A stretch of DNA of 64,000 nt from Euryodendron excelsum (lineage: Eukaryota; Streptophyta; Magnoliopsida; Ericales; Pentaphylacaceae), in contig CM065379.1 in assembly GCA_033060915.1 (NCBI GenBank), positions 30,833,318 to 30,897,317 on the forward strand, in the 5' to 3' direction. Every line of letters starts with the position of its first letter. Within the stretch, counting starts at the first letter, position 1. This document shows, piece after piece, positions 34,276 to 47,299 of this stretch. The notes beneath the pieces are model-generated. The model saw nothing but the letters and a program-made list of their open reading frames with translations. It was not told the origin of the DNA and searched no databases. The position numbers were made by a program, and so were the translations under genes.

Positions 34276-34929
34276 ATGCCTAGGGGCAAAATGGTCATCT
34301 AGTTTCACGTGGGCCTGGGAAGCAACCGGTGGGCTAAATTGGAGTTTAGAAATCAGGTTAGAGTCTAAATATGTGTGTTGTCGCGCCCAGATTTTTCACA
34401 CTCGAGGAATACTCACACAAGCGGGAAAAATGTTGTACTCTCTCGTTAGAACTCACCCTCCTAGAAGAATGAGTGCGACTAGGTTTGAATTGAAAACAGG
34501 TTTGAATAAAGGGCTTTTGAAAAAGATTCGGAGTCGCCACCTAACTTAATTAAGGTGAGTTAGGTCACCTAAAAACTAAGCATAATCCGAAAACTACACT
34601 TAGGATTTTTGGAAAACGATATGAAAATATCTCCTCAAGAGAGGGTTTTTAAAAAAAACAGGTTGTTTGGCAACCTTTGGAAAATATTTAGCCCTTTTTA
34701 GAAAAATAACTCCTTTTGGTCTTTGAAAACAGTGATCTAAATTCGGAGGTTGGTTACGTATAGGGAAGACACACTAAGCTATCACCCTACCCCGCCCTTT
34801 CGGTACCTACATGTCAATCTACCCTAGATTTACCAATGAGAGTCTTCGACTAACTATAGTTCAACCCTATTCACTTTAGAAAAACAATGTTTGAAAACTA
34901 ACATGATGCATGGTATGCAAGTGCAAAAT

Positions 34930-37230
34930 AAGAGAATGGAAAGATAGATTTGGAAATTGATTTGAAAAGAAATTGATTTGATTTAAAAAGATAAAAGCTT
35001 GAGTTTGAAGATTGAAATTGAATTTGGAAATTGGAATTGAGATTTGGAAATAGAAGTTTGGAATTGGAAATTTGAAAATAGAAATTTTGAAATTGGAAGT
35101 TTGAAAATAGATTGGAATTTGAAATTTGGAAAGATTTTGGAAACCGCACCCATGAGGGTGAAATTAAAAGTTTGAAAAGTATTGTGACCGCACCTATGCA
35201 GGTTGCCTACGTATCCCTTTGGGGGAATCAGGTCAGTCGTAGTTCAAACTAGAGTCCGATTGAAAAGAGAAGAGTGGATTTGAAGAAGGAGATTGAATTG
35301 GAAATTGAATTCGATTTGGAATTGGAAGAGGAGATTGGAAATTGAAATTGAGAAAATTGGACTTTGATTTGAAAAGATAGATTTGGACTTGTTTTGAAAA
35401 AGAGAAAGATGAAGGTTTAGGAAACCTAGACTTAGGAAAAGCTTGACTCGACTTGGAAGGTTTAGGAGATTAGAAAAGGTTGGATTTAGGAAATGTTTGA
35501 ATTAGGAAATGTTCGATTTATGAAAGTTTCGAATTAGGAAAGTTTCATTTTTGGAAAGTTTTGAAATTAGGAAAGTTTGGAATTTAGGAAAGTTTTAGGT
35601 TTAGGAAAGTTTTGAAATTAGAAAGTTTTGAGTTTAGAAAGTTTTCGAAAAAGGAAAGGTTTTCAGATTAGGAAAGTTCCCAAATTAGGAAAGCTTTGAA
35701 AATTGGAAAGTTTTGAAAATTGGAAAAGTTTGAAAAAGGAAAGTTTTTAGTTTAGGAAATGTTTGAATTAAGAAAGTTTCAATTTAAGAAAGTCTTAAAT
35801 TAAGAAAGTTTTGAATTTAGAAAAGTCTTAGATTTGGAAAGATTTGAAGTTTAAGAGAGTTTAGAATTTAGAAAGTTTTAGGTTTAGAAAGATTTAACTT
35901 AAGAAGGTTTCAAATGTAGAAGGTTTTGAATTTGGAAATATTTGATATTTAGAAAGTTTTAGAGTTTTAGAAAATCTTGAGATTAGGAAAAGTTTGAGTT
36001 TAGGAATGATTTGAAAACTTAGGTTTGAAAAGTTAAGATTTGAAAAAGAGGGTAGAATTAGGAAATGGTTGGATTAGGAAAGATTTTTATGTTCAAGTTT
36101 TGGAAACTTAAGATTTAGGAAAGTGAAAGTTTAGAAAGGATGTGAATTAAGAAGGAGTTGGACTTTGAAATTTAAGGAAAGATTTAGAGTTTAGGTTTAG
36201 GAAACTTATGGTTTAGGAAGGAATCGAATTAGGAAAGGTTTGGATTAAGAAGAGATTGGACTTGGTTTCTTAAAACAAGGATTTGATTTTGTTTTCAAAA
36301 ACGAAGGATAGGATCTAGTTTCCTAAACGGGGAGATTGGATTTGGTTTCCTAAAGCAAAGGTTTGATTTTGTTTCCTAAAGAAAACATTTGATTTGGTAA
36401 GGATTTGGAAAGGGAGATTCTAGAAACCCTAGATTTGAAAAACCACAGTTTTGACGTAGAAAATAGGTTTTGGAAACATGTATAGTTTGGATGTGAAAAC
36501 AAGAGATTTTGGAAACCTAGGTTTGGGGCAAAGTTTGAAAATCATGTTTTTGAAAAGAAAATTAGGGTTTCCTAATCGTGGGTTCTAAGGAAAGAGGATT
36601 TTTGGAAAGTGCATTTTTAGAAACGAAGGTTTTCTAGAAGGGAATCCTAGGGAGGAGTTTTTTGGAAAGCATGTTTTTGGAAACGTAGAGTTTAGAAAGA
36701 AAATCCTATAGGGGAATTTCTAGAAGGAAGATTCCGGGAGGAGAGTTTTTAGAAAGATTTTTAAGGAGTGTTTTTAGAAAGTGAATTTTGAGAAAAGAAA
36801 GTTTTGGAAAGGAGTTGAAAAAGAGAGTTTTGAAAAAGAGATTTTGAAAGGGAGTTTTTGAAAACCATTTTGGAGAGGAGAGTTTCAGGAAAGTATGTTG
36901 AAAAAGAAATTTTTAGGAAGAGATTTTTTAAGAGAGAGTTTTTAGAAGGTGTAAAAACATCTCACTTTCCTAAAGCAATTCTAACCATAAGAAGGCTAGA
37001 ACCACTTTAGGAAAGCGGTTTTGAAAACAACAAGACTTGAAAATATAGACACAAAGGTCACTTTTAATGTAATACTTTCCTAAAGCAACCCTAGCCGTGG
37101 AAAGGCTAGAACCACCCTAGGATTGTGATTTTGAAAACATGTTTTTGAAAAAGAGCCTTTGATGCAATTTTGAAAACAAGTTTGAAAAGGATTTTTGAAA
37201 ATAACTTTTTGAGAACGAATTTTGGAAGAT
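34930..37230 (-). repeat. Strand-biased low-complexity tract in LTR E
   Basis: C-poor plus strand of GGAAAGTTTTGAAATTAG-type words, nearly identical to 47300-49610. Confidence 0.85.
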
Positions 37231-37834
37231 GCAAGACTATGATATGCACAATGCAATTTGGGGTCGTGAACATACAAGGTTAAGGCTTCACCACATAATC
37301 AAGGGGGCCGAACCCACGTGGTCTTTGGTTAGACTAGAAGAAAGCCCCCGACACGGTGACTCTCCAATAGTCTAATCCTACACATGGACCGGGAGTCCCC
37401 TTGTTTCAAGCATGCAAAGAAAGGGGGGGAAAGAGATGGGGATTAAAATAGAGAAAACCCAAGTGGGTTGGAGAGAGAAGAGAGAGGGGGGAGTGCAGAA
37501 ATTTAAAGAGAAAGCCTACCTTGTATCTTCTTTAATTTGCGCGCCGCGCTGTCTTCGGTCTTCGTCTTCATCTTGATCTTCTTCTTCAACCTTCAAGGGT
37601 TGTCTTCAAGCTTTGGATGGTAGCTCTTCAAGTCTTCGAGGGGTGGTTGAAGGCTAGTGTATGAGTGTATGGGGGAGTGTATGAGTGTATAGGAGGCTAG
37701 AGTTTGTGTATAGTGGCTAGGGTTTGAGAAAACCTAGGGAGGCTAGGGTTTTGGAGGTGCTCGAGCTCTGTATATCAAAATATGAGATTCTTAGGTTAAG
37801 TTTTCAGACCCTTTTCACGTTGAACGAGGCTCTG

Positions 37835-37960
37835 TATTTATAGAAGTTGGACAAGCCTAGTGCCTGTTGCAGTGGCGCCAAGGCAAAATTTACACTAGCG
37901 CCACTAGGAGTGGCGCCAGGCCATTTTTTGGCTTGGCGCCACTACTAGTGGCGCTAGCCA
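37835..37960 (-). promoter_or_regulatory. LTR E core promoter: TATA box and GGCGCC cluster
   Basis: Minus-strand TATAAATA at 37835-37842, with GGCGCC palindromes at about 37874-37955 upstream of it in element sense. One CTAGCGCC variant. Confidence 0.7.
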
Positions 37961-38049
37961 ATTAGGAAAGATTTAAGGTCGGCAAACAACGTATCTTTGA
38001 CTAGATTTGGGCGCCTGTACTAGTGAATACCATGTAAACTTTAGCCTGG

Positions 38050-38815
38050 CTTCACTAGGAGTGACTCCGGAAAGTCCGGGAATGATTTGAAGGAGTTGGG
38101 AATGACCGGATGGCCGGAAAGGAGCAGGAATACTCAAAATAGTGTCCTGGAGGTATTTGACTTGAAAAATGAAGATAAGGTGAGTCGGAAAGGTTGACCG
38201 GGCCTTTAGGGGCAAAACGGTCAATCCGACTAGGAAACTGTCGGGGCGAACCCGGATTGTCCCGGAAAAAGACTTGGGATCTGGAAACATTATTTAGAAT
38301 GTTCCCAAAGGTTTCCGGTTTGATTCCCAGGGCCGGTGTGGTCAGAAATGGAGACCGGCCCACCAAGGGCAAAACGGTCATTTTGTACCGGGTTTGCTGG
38401 AACTGACTCGGAATGGTCCAAAAAGGTAAAGGAAGGTCGAGAACACTATAAAAAGTATTCTTCGGACATTACCGGTTTGATACCCAGAGCCGGTGTGGTC
38501 GAAGAAGGAAACCGGCCCTCTAGGGGCAAAACGGTCATTTTGCACCGGGTTGGCCGGAACTAACTTGGAATGGTCTGGAAAGGTAAAGGAAGGTCGAGAA
38601 CACTATAAAAAGTATTCTCGGGACATTACCGGTTTGATATCCAGAGCCGGTGTGGTTGAAGAAGGAGACCGGCCCTCTAGGGGCAAAATGGTCATTTTGC
38701 ACCGGGTTGGCCGGAACTAACTCGGAATGGTCCGGAAAGGTAAAGGGAGGTTGAGAACACTATAAAAAGTATTCTCGGGACATTACCGGTTTGATACCCA
38801 GAGCCGGTGTGGTTC
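38050..38815 (-). repeat. 157-bp tandem array in LTR E
   Basis: The GCCGGTGTG word recurs at 38332, 38490, 38646 and 38803, spacing 156-158 bp. Each unit has ACCGG...CCGGT dyad, GGGGCAAAACGGTCA, TGGCCGGAACTAACTCGG and TCGAGAACACTATAAAAAG. Confidence 0.9.
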
Positions 38816-38934
38816 CCGGGGCGTTCGGATGCCTAAAGGCAAAATGGTCATCTTGACCGAAAATTCTCGAAAAAGGTCCTAAGGGTAGTCTGGTCATTTT
38901 TCACCGAAGTGAGCTAAAAAACATGGGTATTGAC

Positions 38935-39605
38935 CAAGGTTTTGAGTGTTTTCGCCACTCGGACGGGGTTGAGTATTTCCGCTACTCGGACGGGGTTGAG
39001 TATTTCCGCTACTCGGACGGAGTTGAGTATTTCTGCTACTCGGACGGGGTTGACGATTTGAGAGTATTTCCGCTACTCTAACGGGTCTATGAGTATTTTC
39101 GCTACTCTAACAGTTCTGTGAGTATTTCCGCTACTCTAACGGTTGAGTATTTCCGCTACTCTAACGGTTCTGTGAGTATTTCCGCTACTCTAACGGGTCT
39201 GTGAGTATTTCCGCTACTCTAACGGTTAAGTATTTCCGCTACTCGGACGGCTCTGTGAGCATTTTCGCTACTCTAACGGTTGTGTGAGTAGTTTTGCTAC
39301 TCGGACCGTCTCGAGGAATAAACTGTCCCGAGAGAGAGATTGGAAAGGGGTCTTACCGTCTCCGAAGAGACGTGCCTGGTTTGGAACCGTCTCGAGGAAT
39401 AAACTGTCTCGAGAGGGGAATTGGAAAGGGGTCTTACCGACTCCGAAGAGACGTGCCTGGGTTTTGAGTGTTTCCACCACTCTAACGATGTGAGTGTTTC
39501 CGCCACTCTAACGGCTTTGTGAGTGTTTCCGCCACTCTAACGGGTTTGTGAGTGTTTCCGCCACTCTGACGGTGTTGTGAGTAGTTTTGCTACTCGGACC
39601 GTCTC
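38935..39605 (-). repeat. GAGTA/TACTC repeats and 81-bp units in LTR E
   Basis: Short units (GAGTATTTCCGCTACTC followed by TAACGG or GGACGG) at 38945-39300 and 39460-39600, flanking about two 81-bp units at 39299-39460. Confidence 0.8.
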
Positions 39606-39836
39606 GAGGAATAAACTGTCTCGAGAGAGGGATTGGAATTGGAATAAGAAAGGACAATGCCCCTAAGGGCATTTTGGTCATTTTGCCTCTATTTGGGCCT
39701 AACGGGCCCGCGAAGCGATGGAAAAACAGAATTTGGACCTAGAGGATTAATTTCGATTGGAATATGTCCACAATGACTTGAAAACAAGTCTGGACGGAGT
39801 GTAGACTACCGAGCGGTCAAAAATGGGGTGCTTACA

Positions 39837-39878
39837 GCTACCCCTCTTTTTCTGTCTTTGCTTGTCAAAGACAGAAAA
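39837..39878 (-). other. Polypurine tract and adjoining hairpin of element EF
   Basis: On the minus strand, the hairpin arms TTTTCTGTCTTTG and CAAAGACAGAAAA (loop ACAAG, 39861-39865) are followed by AAAAAGAGGGGTAGC (39837-39851) and then the LTR. The 13-bp stem is perfect. Confidence 0.8.
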
Positions 39879-40858
39879 CGATAAGAGTAAGAGTCCCATG
39901 TTGACCGTGAGGCAGTCGGAGGGATGGACATTGAAAACCTTTCGACAACGGGGGTCGAAAACGGATAACGGGCCAAAAGGGCCTTCGAAAATGAGTTTTG
40001 GCGGGAAAAAGGGCAAAGCTGCCCAGAATTTGGAGGGAATTCATTTTGACCTAAGACTTGAGTTTTGAAATCTTGTTGGACAGAAAACTTAGAAAAATTT
40101 TGGAAAATTGCATTTTAGGAGACATTTTGGAGGCAAGAATTTAAGTACTCTTTCGGATTTGAAAAATTTTAAGATTGACAAGGATTTAGGATAGAAAACT
40201 TCAGAATTTGATAGAAATTTTGGAAGGAAGAATTTTTGAGTGAAACCTTGAAAATTTTTTAAGGATTTGTTTTGTCTAAGACTCTTTTGAAAGAAAATTT
40301 TGGGGGGGCCAGGATTTGAAAAAGGGATTTTCTTGAAGAACTGAATCAGAAAAACTTAGGAGATGGGTTGAAAAAATTTGAGACTTGATTTTGAAAATGA
40401 CTTTGACCCTGATTTTTGAGGTAGAATTTGATTTTAAGAAGTGATTTTGAAGATGAACTTTTGGAAAAGAGAATCAGAAAACCTTTTGAAAACTGATTTT
40501 GGAAAGGAATTTTTAGAAAAATGAATTTTGGAAAACTTTTTGGAGGACAATAATAGGAAACCATTAGGAAACTGATTTTTGAAAAATAAATTTTGAAAGG
40601 AAGAAGGCAAGAAACTTTTTGAGAAATTTTTAAGGAACCTGTGATAGTTGGTTTTAGAAAAGAAACCTTGAATAAAAAGTTTAAGAAACTTTTAGGTTGG
40701 TCTGAATAGGATATATATGGAAGTTGTGTCCTTCTTTTTTATTTTTGTTTCACCTTTGGTTATTATCATTATTATTATTTTTTGTTGCTTTTATCTCTTT
40801 ATCTTTTGAACTGCATATATCGAATTCTAATACCTCTTACCTTGACTTACCTTTCAAG
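39879..40858 (-). other. Non-coding 3' internal region of element EF
   Basis: 39879-40060 matches the region before LTR B and C (the GTCAAAGACAG side and the GGCAAAGCTGCCC block) but lacks the GGCGCC/TATA module. 40060-40720 is G/A-rich low complexity like the LTR tract. No gene. Confidence 0.55.
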
Positions 40859-41714
40859 ATGGCTGGCGCAGGCGATGAGGGTTCTGAGAAGAGTCACCGC
40901 TTCGGGAAGATGGCCCGAACAGATTCTTATCGGCAGCCCCAGCCGCTCCAGGGGTAATCAGCACTCTGCCAATCGAGCATCTTCTAGCCAGGGTGGGAGG
41001 GGGGAGTAGGCCTCCAGTCGACCCCTTCCCTCCGTTGAGCCAACCCTCGAGGATGAGATGGACATTGAGGTTTTCCACTTTTGACTTTTTGGATGGCCGA
41101 CGCTATTTTAAGCTGACTACAGGTTTGGTATGACGGGCATCCTTCAGATGAGCAAGACATTTTTGCTGGTCTTTTGGTTGCATGGCTTCTCTCCTGTTAG
41201 TGTAGCTTGCTTTCTGATAATGGTTCCCACCTGACCTGTCTTTCTTCCATTTTAGGGATAGTGAGCTTGCCCCTACTCCCCATGAGTATGGCTTCCTCCT
41301 AGGTCTTCGGGATGGTTCAACTAACATTATGGGACCCACTTTTCCTGATGGCTGCATCACGATTGTCGCTCTTTAGCTTGGGCTCCATTTTGCAGGCTTT
41401 TTCTTTTGATCTACAACCCCAGTTTCCTTATGTCCCAATGAAGTTCTTGTGTCTCTCATTTTGAGTTTGCGCCGGATAGGGGATTGGCGTACCTCTCAAG
41501 ATTGGTCAATCTCTCACATGGTAGCCCCAACTTCGCTCTTCTTAAGATTCTGGATGTTTCTCTTCGAGGGAATGACGTGGTTGACTGCCAATTACTTGTA
41601 CTGCTTGCCAGGATTCATGAGGGGCACCCATATGCTCCTATGGTTGTGGGACAAACCTTAGGGGGGGCGATGCTCATTGTTGGGGATGTGCTTCATTATT
41701 CCAGCTTTGGGTGA
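40859..41714 (+). pseudogene. PMD-like antisense ORF, diverged copy in element EF
   Basis: Antisense to EF, as in units 1 and 2. The N-terminus MAGAGDEGSEKSHRFGKMAR aligns with MADAGDDDSERRRRSGKATR of unit 2. A TAG follows about 32 codons. Later segments in shifted frames read FHFRDSELAPTPHEYGFLLG, aligning with FHFVGFELGPTPLDW of the unit 2 core, then FALLKILDVSLRGNDVVDCQ and LARIHEGHPYAPMVVG. Multiple stops and frameshifts. The C-terminal part does not align by eye with unit 2, so the copies differ in their tails. No function expected. Confidence 0.65.
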
Positions 41715-44690
41715 TCGGATACTTATTCACTACCCCTCTTTCAAAGTCGTTTGATTGGGGAGGTTGAGGGTGGGTCATTGCCCCATTCTCTATTTCTTGT
41801 TGGTCCCAAAAATCTGAGCTTTCTGATGTGTGAGCTGGTACTGGAGATATCTGAGGGGTGGCTTTAGCTCCTTTTTATGTTTTGCTTTGTTCCCTATTTC
41901 CGATTTGAGAGAAAGAGAAAGACATAGAGTGAGTTTTATACAAAAATAGTTTAAGAATGCCCCGGTACGGGGTGAATGCGTGTCATACTTTTTTTATGAA
42001 TTGAATGTGTGTCCTACTTTTTATGAATACACAGGTTCACACAGAATTGGAATTAAATGCATGTTAAAATTTTGGATAATACGCATACATAAATAGAATT
42101 AAATGCAATTTTCCCCATTTTTTTTGTGATAAATGCATAGATTTATGTAAGAATTGATTTAAATGCATAACCTACTTCCTTACAAATGAACAAGTTCATA
42201 CAGGAACGCAGTTGAATGCATGCATAGATACAAACTACACATGAATCTAAATGGATGTACAGGTTATACATGTCATGGATGCATCAGTACTACATGTATA
42301 TAAGCTATTTACAAAGAAAATCTCAGGATTACCCCTTGGGCCCATACTCTCAGGATTCTTTACCTTTCCAGGATTCTACCCCATTTAGTTTTGCCCCATT
42401 CTCATCAAGGTGTGATAGCATTTGCACCATTCTTCATGGATCTCGACCTTTTGATTTACTATTCTACCCTTACTTTCTACTGGGTTACTGTTTGGGATTT
42501 TTCTGATCTCATTTGGTTTTCTCTCTCAAATCTCCAAAATACCACCATGGCTCGAGCGACAACTCGCATGCCCTTTGTAGAGCGATAAATAGCTAAGCCT
42601 TCAATCCAAGAAGACTTCTTTTAGGACCGTAATGTAGGCTGGGTTTAGGGGTTGTAAGAAACGAAGAGAGAATTAGGCTCAAAGATCTTCTTCTAGTGGG
42701 TTGTTTAAACCAAAACCATCTGAGCACACCTTGGAGCATGAGATTGCCCCTTGTATTCCCTTCCAGTTCTCCTTTCTTAGCCTAGTTGTCTTGGTATTGT
42801 TCAGGCTTATTTGGACTAAGCAATTTTCTTTGATCAGAGAGGACTTTAATTTGGACCGTAACGTAGGCTAGGTTAAGGGGTTTATGAATGAACAGGATAT
42901 GTAAGCTCAAATTTGATGTTGTTTCCAGTAGGGTTAGATCCGCACCATCCTTGGTTGGTCTTCCAGTGGGGTTTCATCCCCTGATATCCTCCTTTAGCTT
43001 CAGAAACATATTTGGTTCATTTAGATCAAGCAATCCTTCTCAATCAAAGTGGACTTTAATAGGGTTGTAATGTAGGCCATGGTTTCGGGGTTTTTACAAA
43101 AAAGGGTAAAGGCTCAAACCCATTACTTCTACTTGGTGGCTTTATTACCTATGATCACCTTTGAACTTCCTCTTTTACAAAAGGAGTTGAACTTTCTTAT
43201 AACTTTTGACCTTTTAAGTCTGACACTTGCCCCTTTTCTTTTTTCTTTTTTCTTTTTTTTCTTTTTTTTTTTTGACTTCCAGCTTTATAGCACAACATGG
43301 TTCTTTTTTCAGTGTTTCCTCTGATGTGCTTCTTTTCTTTCTTTTTTTTTTTTTCTTATTGCTTTTGACGAGACAAACATTTCTACAACTTCTTTCTCTC
43401 AGATCATTTCCTTAGCATTTCGATTTAACTCATTGTGGATGGTGATCCCTAGGTTGGGGTGTTTTCTAAAAGGAAAGGTAACCGGCTCAATAGGTTTGAC
43501 AAAGGTTGCTTTTAACTGTATGGGAAATGAAATGAAGGCCTTTCTTCATTTTGAACAAGATTGCTTGATCCATAGAGCCTTCACGTTACTTCAACTTGAT
43601 GATTGATGACGTTCTCTGCTAGATCTTCTACTTCCTGACTGTCCCAATGTGGGGGGATGGTTTTGGATCGAGGTTGACAAAAAGAAAACTTCCGCTTCTT
43701 GCGAGGCACTAGTGGTTTAAGCAAAGGGAATATTTTTGTGTATGGTAATAGAATTGAGGGCCTCTAATCATTTCAAATTGAATTGCTTAGTCCATAAAGC
43801 CTTTGTACAAAATTTAGACAATATTTCTAGGGATGATGTGTTTCGGCTAGTGAATCCCTACATATTCTACCGAATCAACTACTCTGTGCTTACCCCGGTG
43901 TGGGGGATGGTTATTGGTTTGGGGACATCTGAATAAAAATTAGTCACGGCTCTAGTGGGCTGAGCAAAGGGTAGTGTTTATTTAGGATAAATAGAACAAT
44001 GGCTTCTCATCATTTTGGGGACTCGACTACCCATCGCCTAGTCAGGATATCATGCAAGTGTCGCTTTTTCAATAGAATTCGCACTTCTTTGTTGAGATTG
44101 CCTTCCTCCTATCTCTCACTCTCGCTTTGTCTCTCAAAGGTCTTAACCCCTTTTAAATGGGTGGCCTATGCTATCCCATCCTTTAAGTTGAGTCATTTAC
44201 CAAATGGGGAAAAATCCCTAAGTGTGACAATCGTCCGCAAAGGTATGAAACAAAGAGAATAAACTGGGAACTACCTATTTAAAAAACATGATTACATGGC
44301 ATGCAATGTTTATTCAAAGAAGATATGCGATGAATAGAAAGATCAAAAGAAAATAGATGAATTTTGTAAAAATCTCCCTCTTCTTGTGGATCTCTTTATG
44401 AGAACCCATGACAAGGTCTTGAAACTGTGCCGACTGCTTTGGTATTTCATTCTCTGAGTGTATCACCAAACGACGGAGGGCTAATTGACAGATCTTTTGC
44501 AGTGTTTAGCAGGCATTCGGAAGTTAAGAGATTCTTGATAGCAATGCATGGGTCTGATAGGTGAAGCCTCCTTTTGCATGGACGGTGGTTGTTGCGGCAT
44601 GGTGTGGAGGTAACGTGTTGTTGATGAACGGTTAGTTCTTATTGCTCCCTGATGTAGGTTCGGCCTCTTCTAACAACTAGGCTTATCCTT
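41715..44690 (-). other. Non-coding block of element EF
   Basis: 41715-42560 is unassigned, with a Met-poor AT-rich part containing repeated AAATGCAT words. 42560-44260 carries three imperfect repeats of the block found at 17100-18550 (phrases such as GGACTTTAAT and GTAATGTAGGC near 42626, 42845 and 43050). T-runs at 43250-43272 and 43340-43356. No ORF supported. Confidence 0.55.
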
Positions 44691-46726
44691 CGATGAGTTT
44701 GACTCTGGTGAGGTGCTAGAGGGATTCCATGAATTCAATCGTGCTCTCCGACCTACAAAAGAAAAAGAAAAACAGAATGCAGTCAGTATGTGAAGTTGGA
44801 AGTTCTATGCGATGCATGTCCTATGGAGGTCCCTTCTTTGAGGGAATCTAGGCATGATGACAAGTCCATTTGGGAGGTGGGGTTTTGCCCCTATTATGCA
44901 ATACAATACCTTTTCGGTGTGGGCCGGTTGATGTTTCTTTATTTAGGCAATCCCACCTCCATGGACTGAGAGAGATTTGGGCCTCTCTCGAGATATGGTT
45001 CTATGCATGCCATGAATCCTTAGGGTTTAAGAACCCTTAGGAGTTTTGGTAGGTTTGATTAACATAAGATTGGATTGCTCCTTTCTCTCTACGGTTGATT
45101 AAATGCATGAAAATGAAATGACTTGAGTTTCTTGGAACTCTTGTCTTGGAATGGATATGGGTGTATGAGCATATTAAAAGTGAACATGTGAGCAGTATGA
45201 TAACAATAAATGAATGGTTTAGAAAAACCCCCCTCTTGTCTAGCTTCTGCCTTCGATTCTCTTGGTATTTGGAGATGAGGAGGGGGATGACAGAAGGCAA
45301 GAAACAAAAGAGAAATTAGTGCCTTGATTTGAAAAATTTTTTATGTAATGCATGTCCTAGGGGTGCCCCTAGTTGAGAGGGAGACTAAGCATGATGTATT
45401 GGCTCACTTTTGGAGATAGGGGTTTGCCCCTGCATGCAAATACTTTACCGTTAAGTGGGGACCTTCATCCATTCATACAATCATTTATCCATTCATTCGC
45501 AAAAAATAAAGAAGTACATTAAATTTTGGGTTTGAGATACAAAAGAATTGAAATACATTTTAATAGGGGGAGGGGGAACATTTTCCTTTGGACTTTCACC
45601 TATCTACTTCTACAAAAGGGAAACCCTAAACTACTCTTGAGTCTTCGGATTCGCCTTCCTTGGATTTGATGTTGAGGAGGTCGCTGAGAGACCTTGTTGA
45701 TTGATTGCCCCTTGTCTTCTTGGCAACCCTATCTCCGTGAGCATAGAGGGATTGGGGCCCCTCTTATGGAATGAATCGAGATGCATGCAATGAGTCCCTT
45801 AGGGTTACACGGGAACCCTTAGGGTTTGGGTAGGTTTAATGCAAGGGAGAGTGACGTTAGTGTCACTCTCAATGGGTTGATCATATGAATGAGAATGCAG
45901 TGACTTGAGTTACTTGGAACTCTTGTCTTGTCATGGGATATTGAATGCATGAACATGAATATGCAAAGAGTATAAAGAGAGAAGGTACAATCAAAGTAAA
46001 CATGCATGCATGAACAGTTAGACAGGCATTATAACAGTATAAATACAAGCATTATAACAGCAGGAATAGACAAGTATAAATGAAAGTAAAAGTAGTCGCC
46101 CTTTCCTCCATGATTTTGAAAACGGTGCTCGTGTCCTAAATCCGGCAGAGGTTCGGCTATGCATGGTGTCTATATGAGTATGAGGTTGAGGGTTGACTAA
46201 TGCGTCCTAAAAAGGCTCGGTCCCCGGATCTTCAAACCTAGGCCCACTCCCCGAGGTGGTGCCATGATCGGTTGGTGATCCGAGCGGGGGAACCATCAAG
46301 AGGCCGTAGGCGAAGAAACTAACACAGCATCTTGCCCACAACCAATATACCATTCCCTCTTTCTAACTAGAAAGGACATATCAGGGTATGCAAATATGCA
46401 GAATGCGAGTGCACATGCAGTGTGTGTGTGATTTTTTAAAAGTGGAGGAAAGGGCCCAACAACTCCCATTCATCCTGTACATCACATTCATGCAAAGCAA
46501 TTAATAAAATTTAAACATAAAGCGCACCTACAAAACAAAGATGCAAGTGTCAGTATGTGGATGACAAACATAATAGAAGATAATATGAGTATATGCATGT
46601 TTTTTGAAAACAATTTTGAAAATTTGGTTTTGAAAATTTGAAGTGAATAGGATTGAACCAAGTTAATTGAAGACTCTACATGGGTAAAGGGTAAAGAGAC
46701 ATGACTAACGGCCTAACCCTCTAAGT
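44691..46726 (-). other. Leader of element EF, partly duplicated
   Basis: 45350-46726 matches the unit 2 leader. 44816-45300 is a more diverged second version of its distal half, recognisable by ACTTGAGTTTCTTGGAACTC (45102) against ACTTGAGTTACTTGGAACTC (45902) and by matching CTTAGGGTTT blocks. The hairpin at 45847-45870 is intact. Confidence 0.6.
45847..45870 (-). other. Conserved leader hairpin of element EF
   Basis: Arms GAGAGTGAC and GTCACTCTC intact, loop GTTAGT on the plus strand. Corresponds to 15077-15100. Confidence 0.7.
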
Positions 46727-46744
46727 GCCCCAGCGGAGTCACCA
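46727..46744 (-). other. Primer-binding site of element EF
   Basis: Minus-strand TGGTGACTCCGCTGGGGC, two bases from the 5' LTR. Complementary to the tRNA-Arg 3' end with about two mismatches. Confidence 0.8.
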
Positions 46745-47299
46745 GCTGTCACGCCCAGATTTTTCGCACTCGAGGAATACTCACACAAGCGGGAAAAATG
46801 CTGTACTCTCTCGTTAGAACTCACCCTCCTAGAAGAATGAGTGCGAGTAGGTTTGAATTGAAAGCAGGTTTGAATAAAGGGCCTTTGAAAAAGATTCGGA
46901 GTCGCCACCTAACTTAATTAAGGTGAGTTAGGTCACCTAAAAACTAAGCATAATCCGAAAACTACACGTAGGATTTTTGGAAAACGATATGAAAATATCT
47001 CCTCAACAGAGGGTTTTTAAAGAAAACAGGTTGTTTGGCAACCTTTGGAAAATATTTAGCCCTTTTTAGAAAAATAACTCCTTTAGATCTTTGAAAACAG
47101 TGATCTAAATTTGGAGGTTGGTTACGTGTAGGGAAGACGCACTAAGCTATCACCCTACCCCGCCCTTTCAGTACCTACATGTCAATCTACCCTAGATTTA
47201 CCTATGAGAGTCTTCGACTAACTATAGTTCAACCCTATTCACTTTAGAAAAACAATGTTTGAAAACTAACATGATGCATGGTATGCAAGTGCAAAATAA

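Larger units (their letters stand above)
29987..34378 (-). mobile_element. Solo LTR D, left piece
   Basis: Starts TGTCACACCC. Preceded by CTAGG (29982-29986), which recurs at 52316-52320 after the right piece. The LTR is split by element EF at 34378/34379 and its last 64 bp are at 52252-52315. Total length is about 4.46 kb. It lacks the 81-bp array, and a small deletion near 33497 has removed the TATA box and part of the GGCGCC cluster. No internal sequence adjoins it, so it is a solo LTR. Confidence 0.88.
34379..39836 (-). mobile_element. LTR E, 3' LTR of element EF
   Basis: 5,458 bp, plus-strand ends TGTCGCGCCC and GGTGCTTACA. Contains the low-complexity tract (34930-37230), TATA (37835-37842, minus), GGCGCC cluster (37860-37960), regular 157-bp units (38050-38815), GAGTA repeats and two 81-bp units. 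Confidence 0.93.

Noticed and set aside
38935..39605. Possible CRISPR array (short spaced repeats)
   Set aside because: Plant nuclear context, no unique spacers, no cas genes. Units are degenerate minisatellites inside an LTR.
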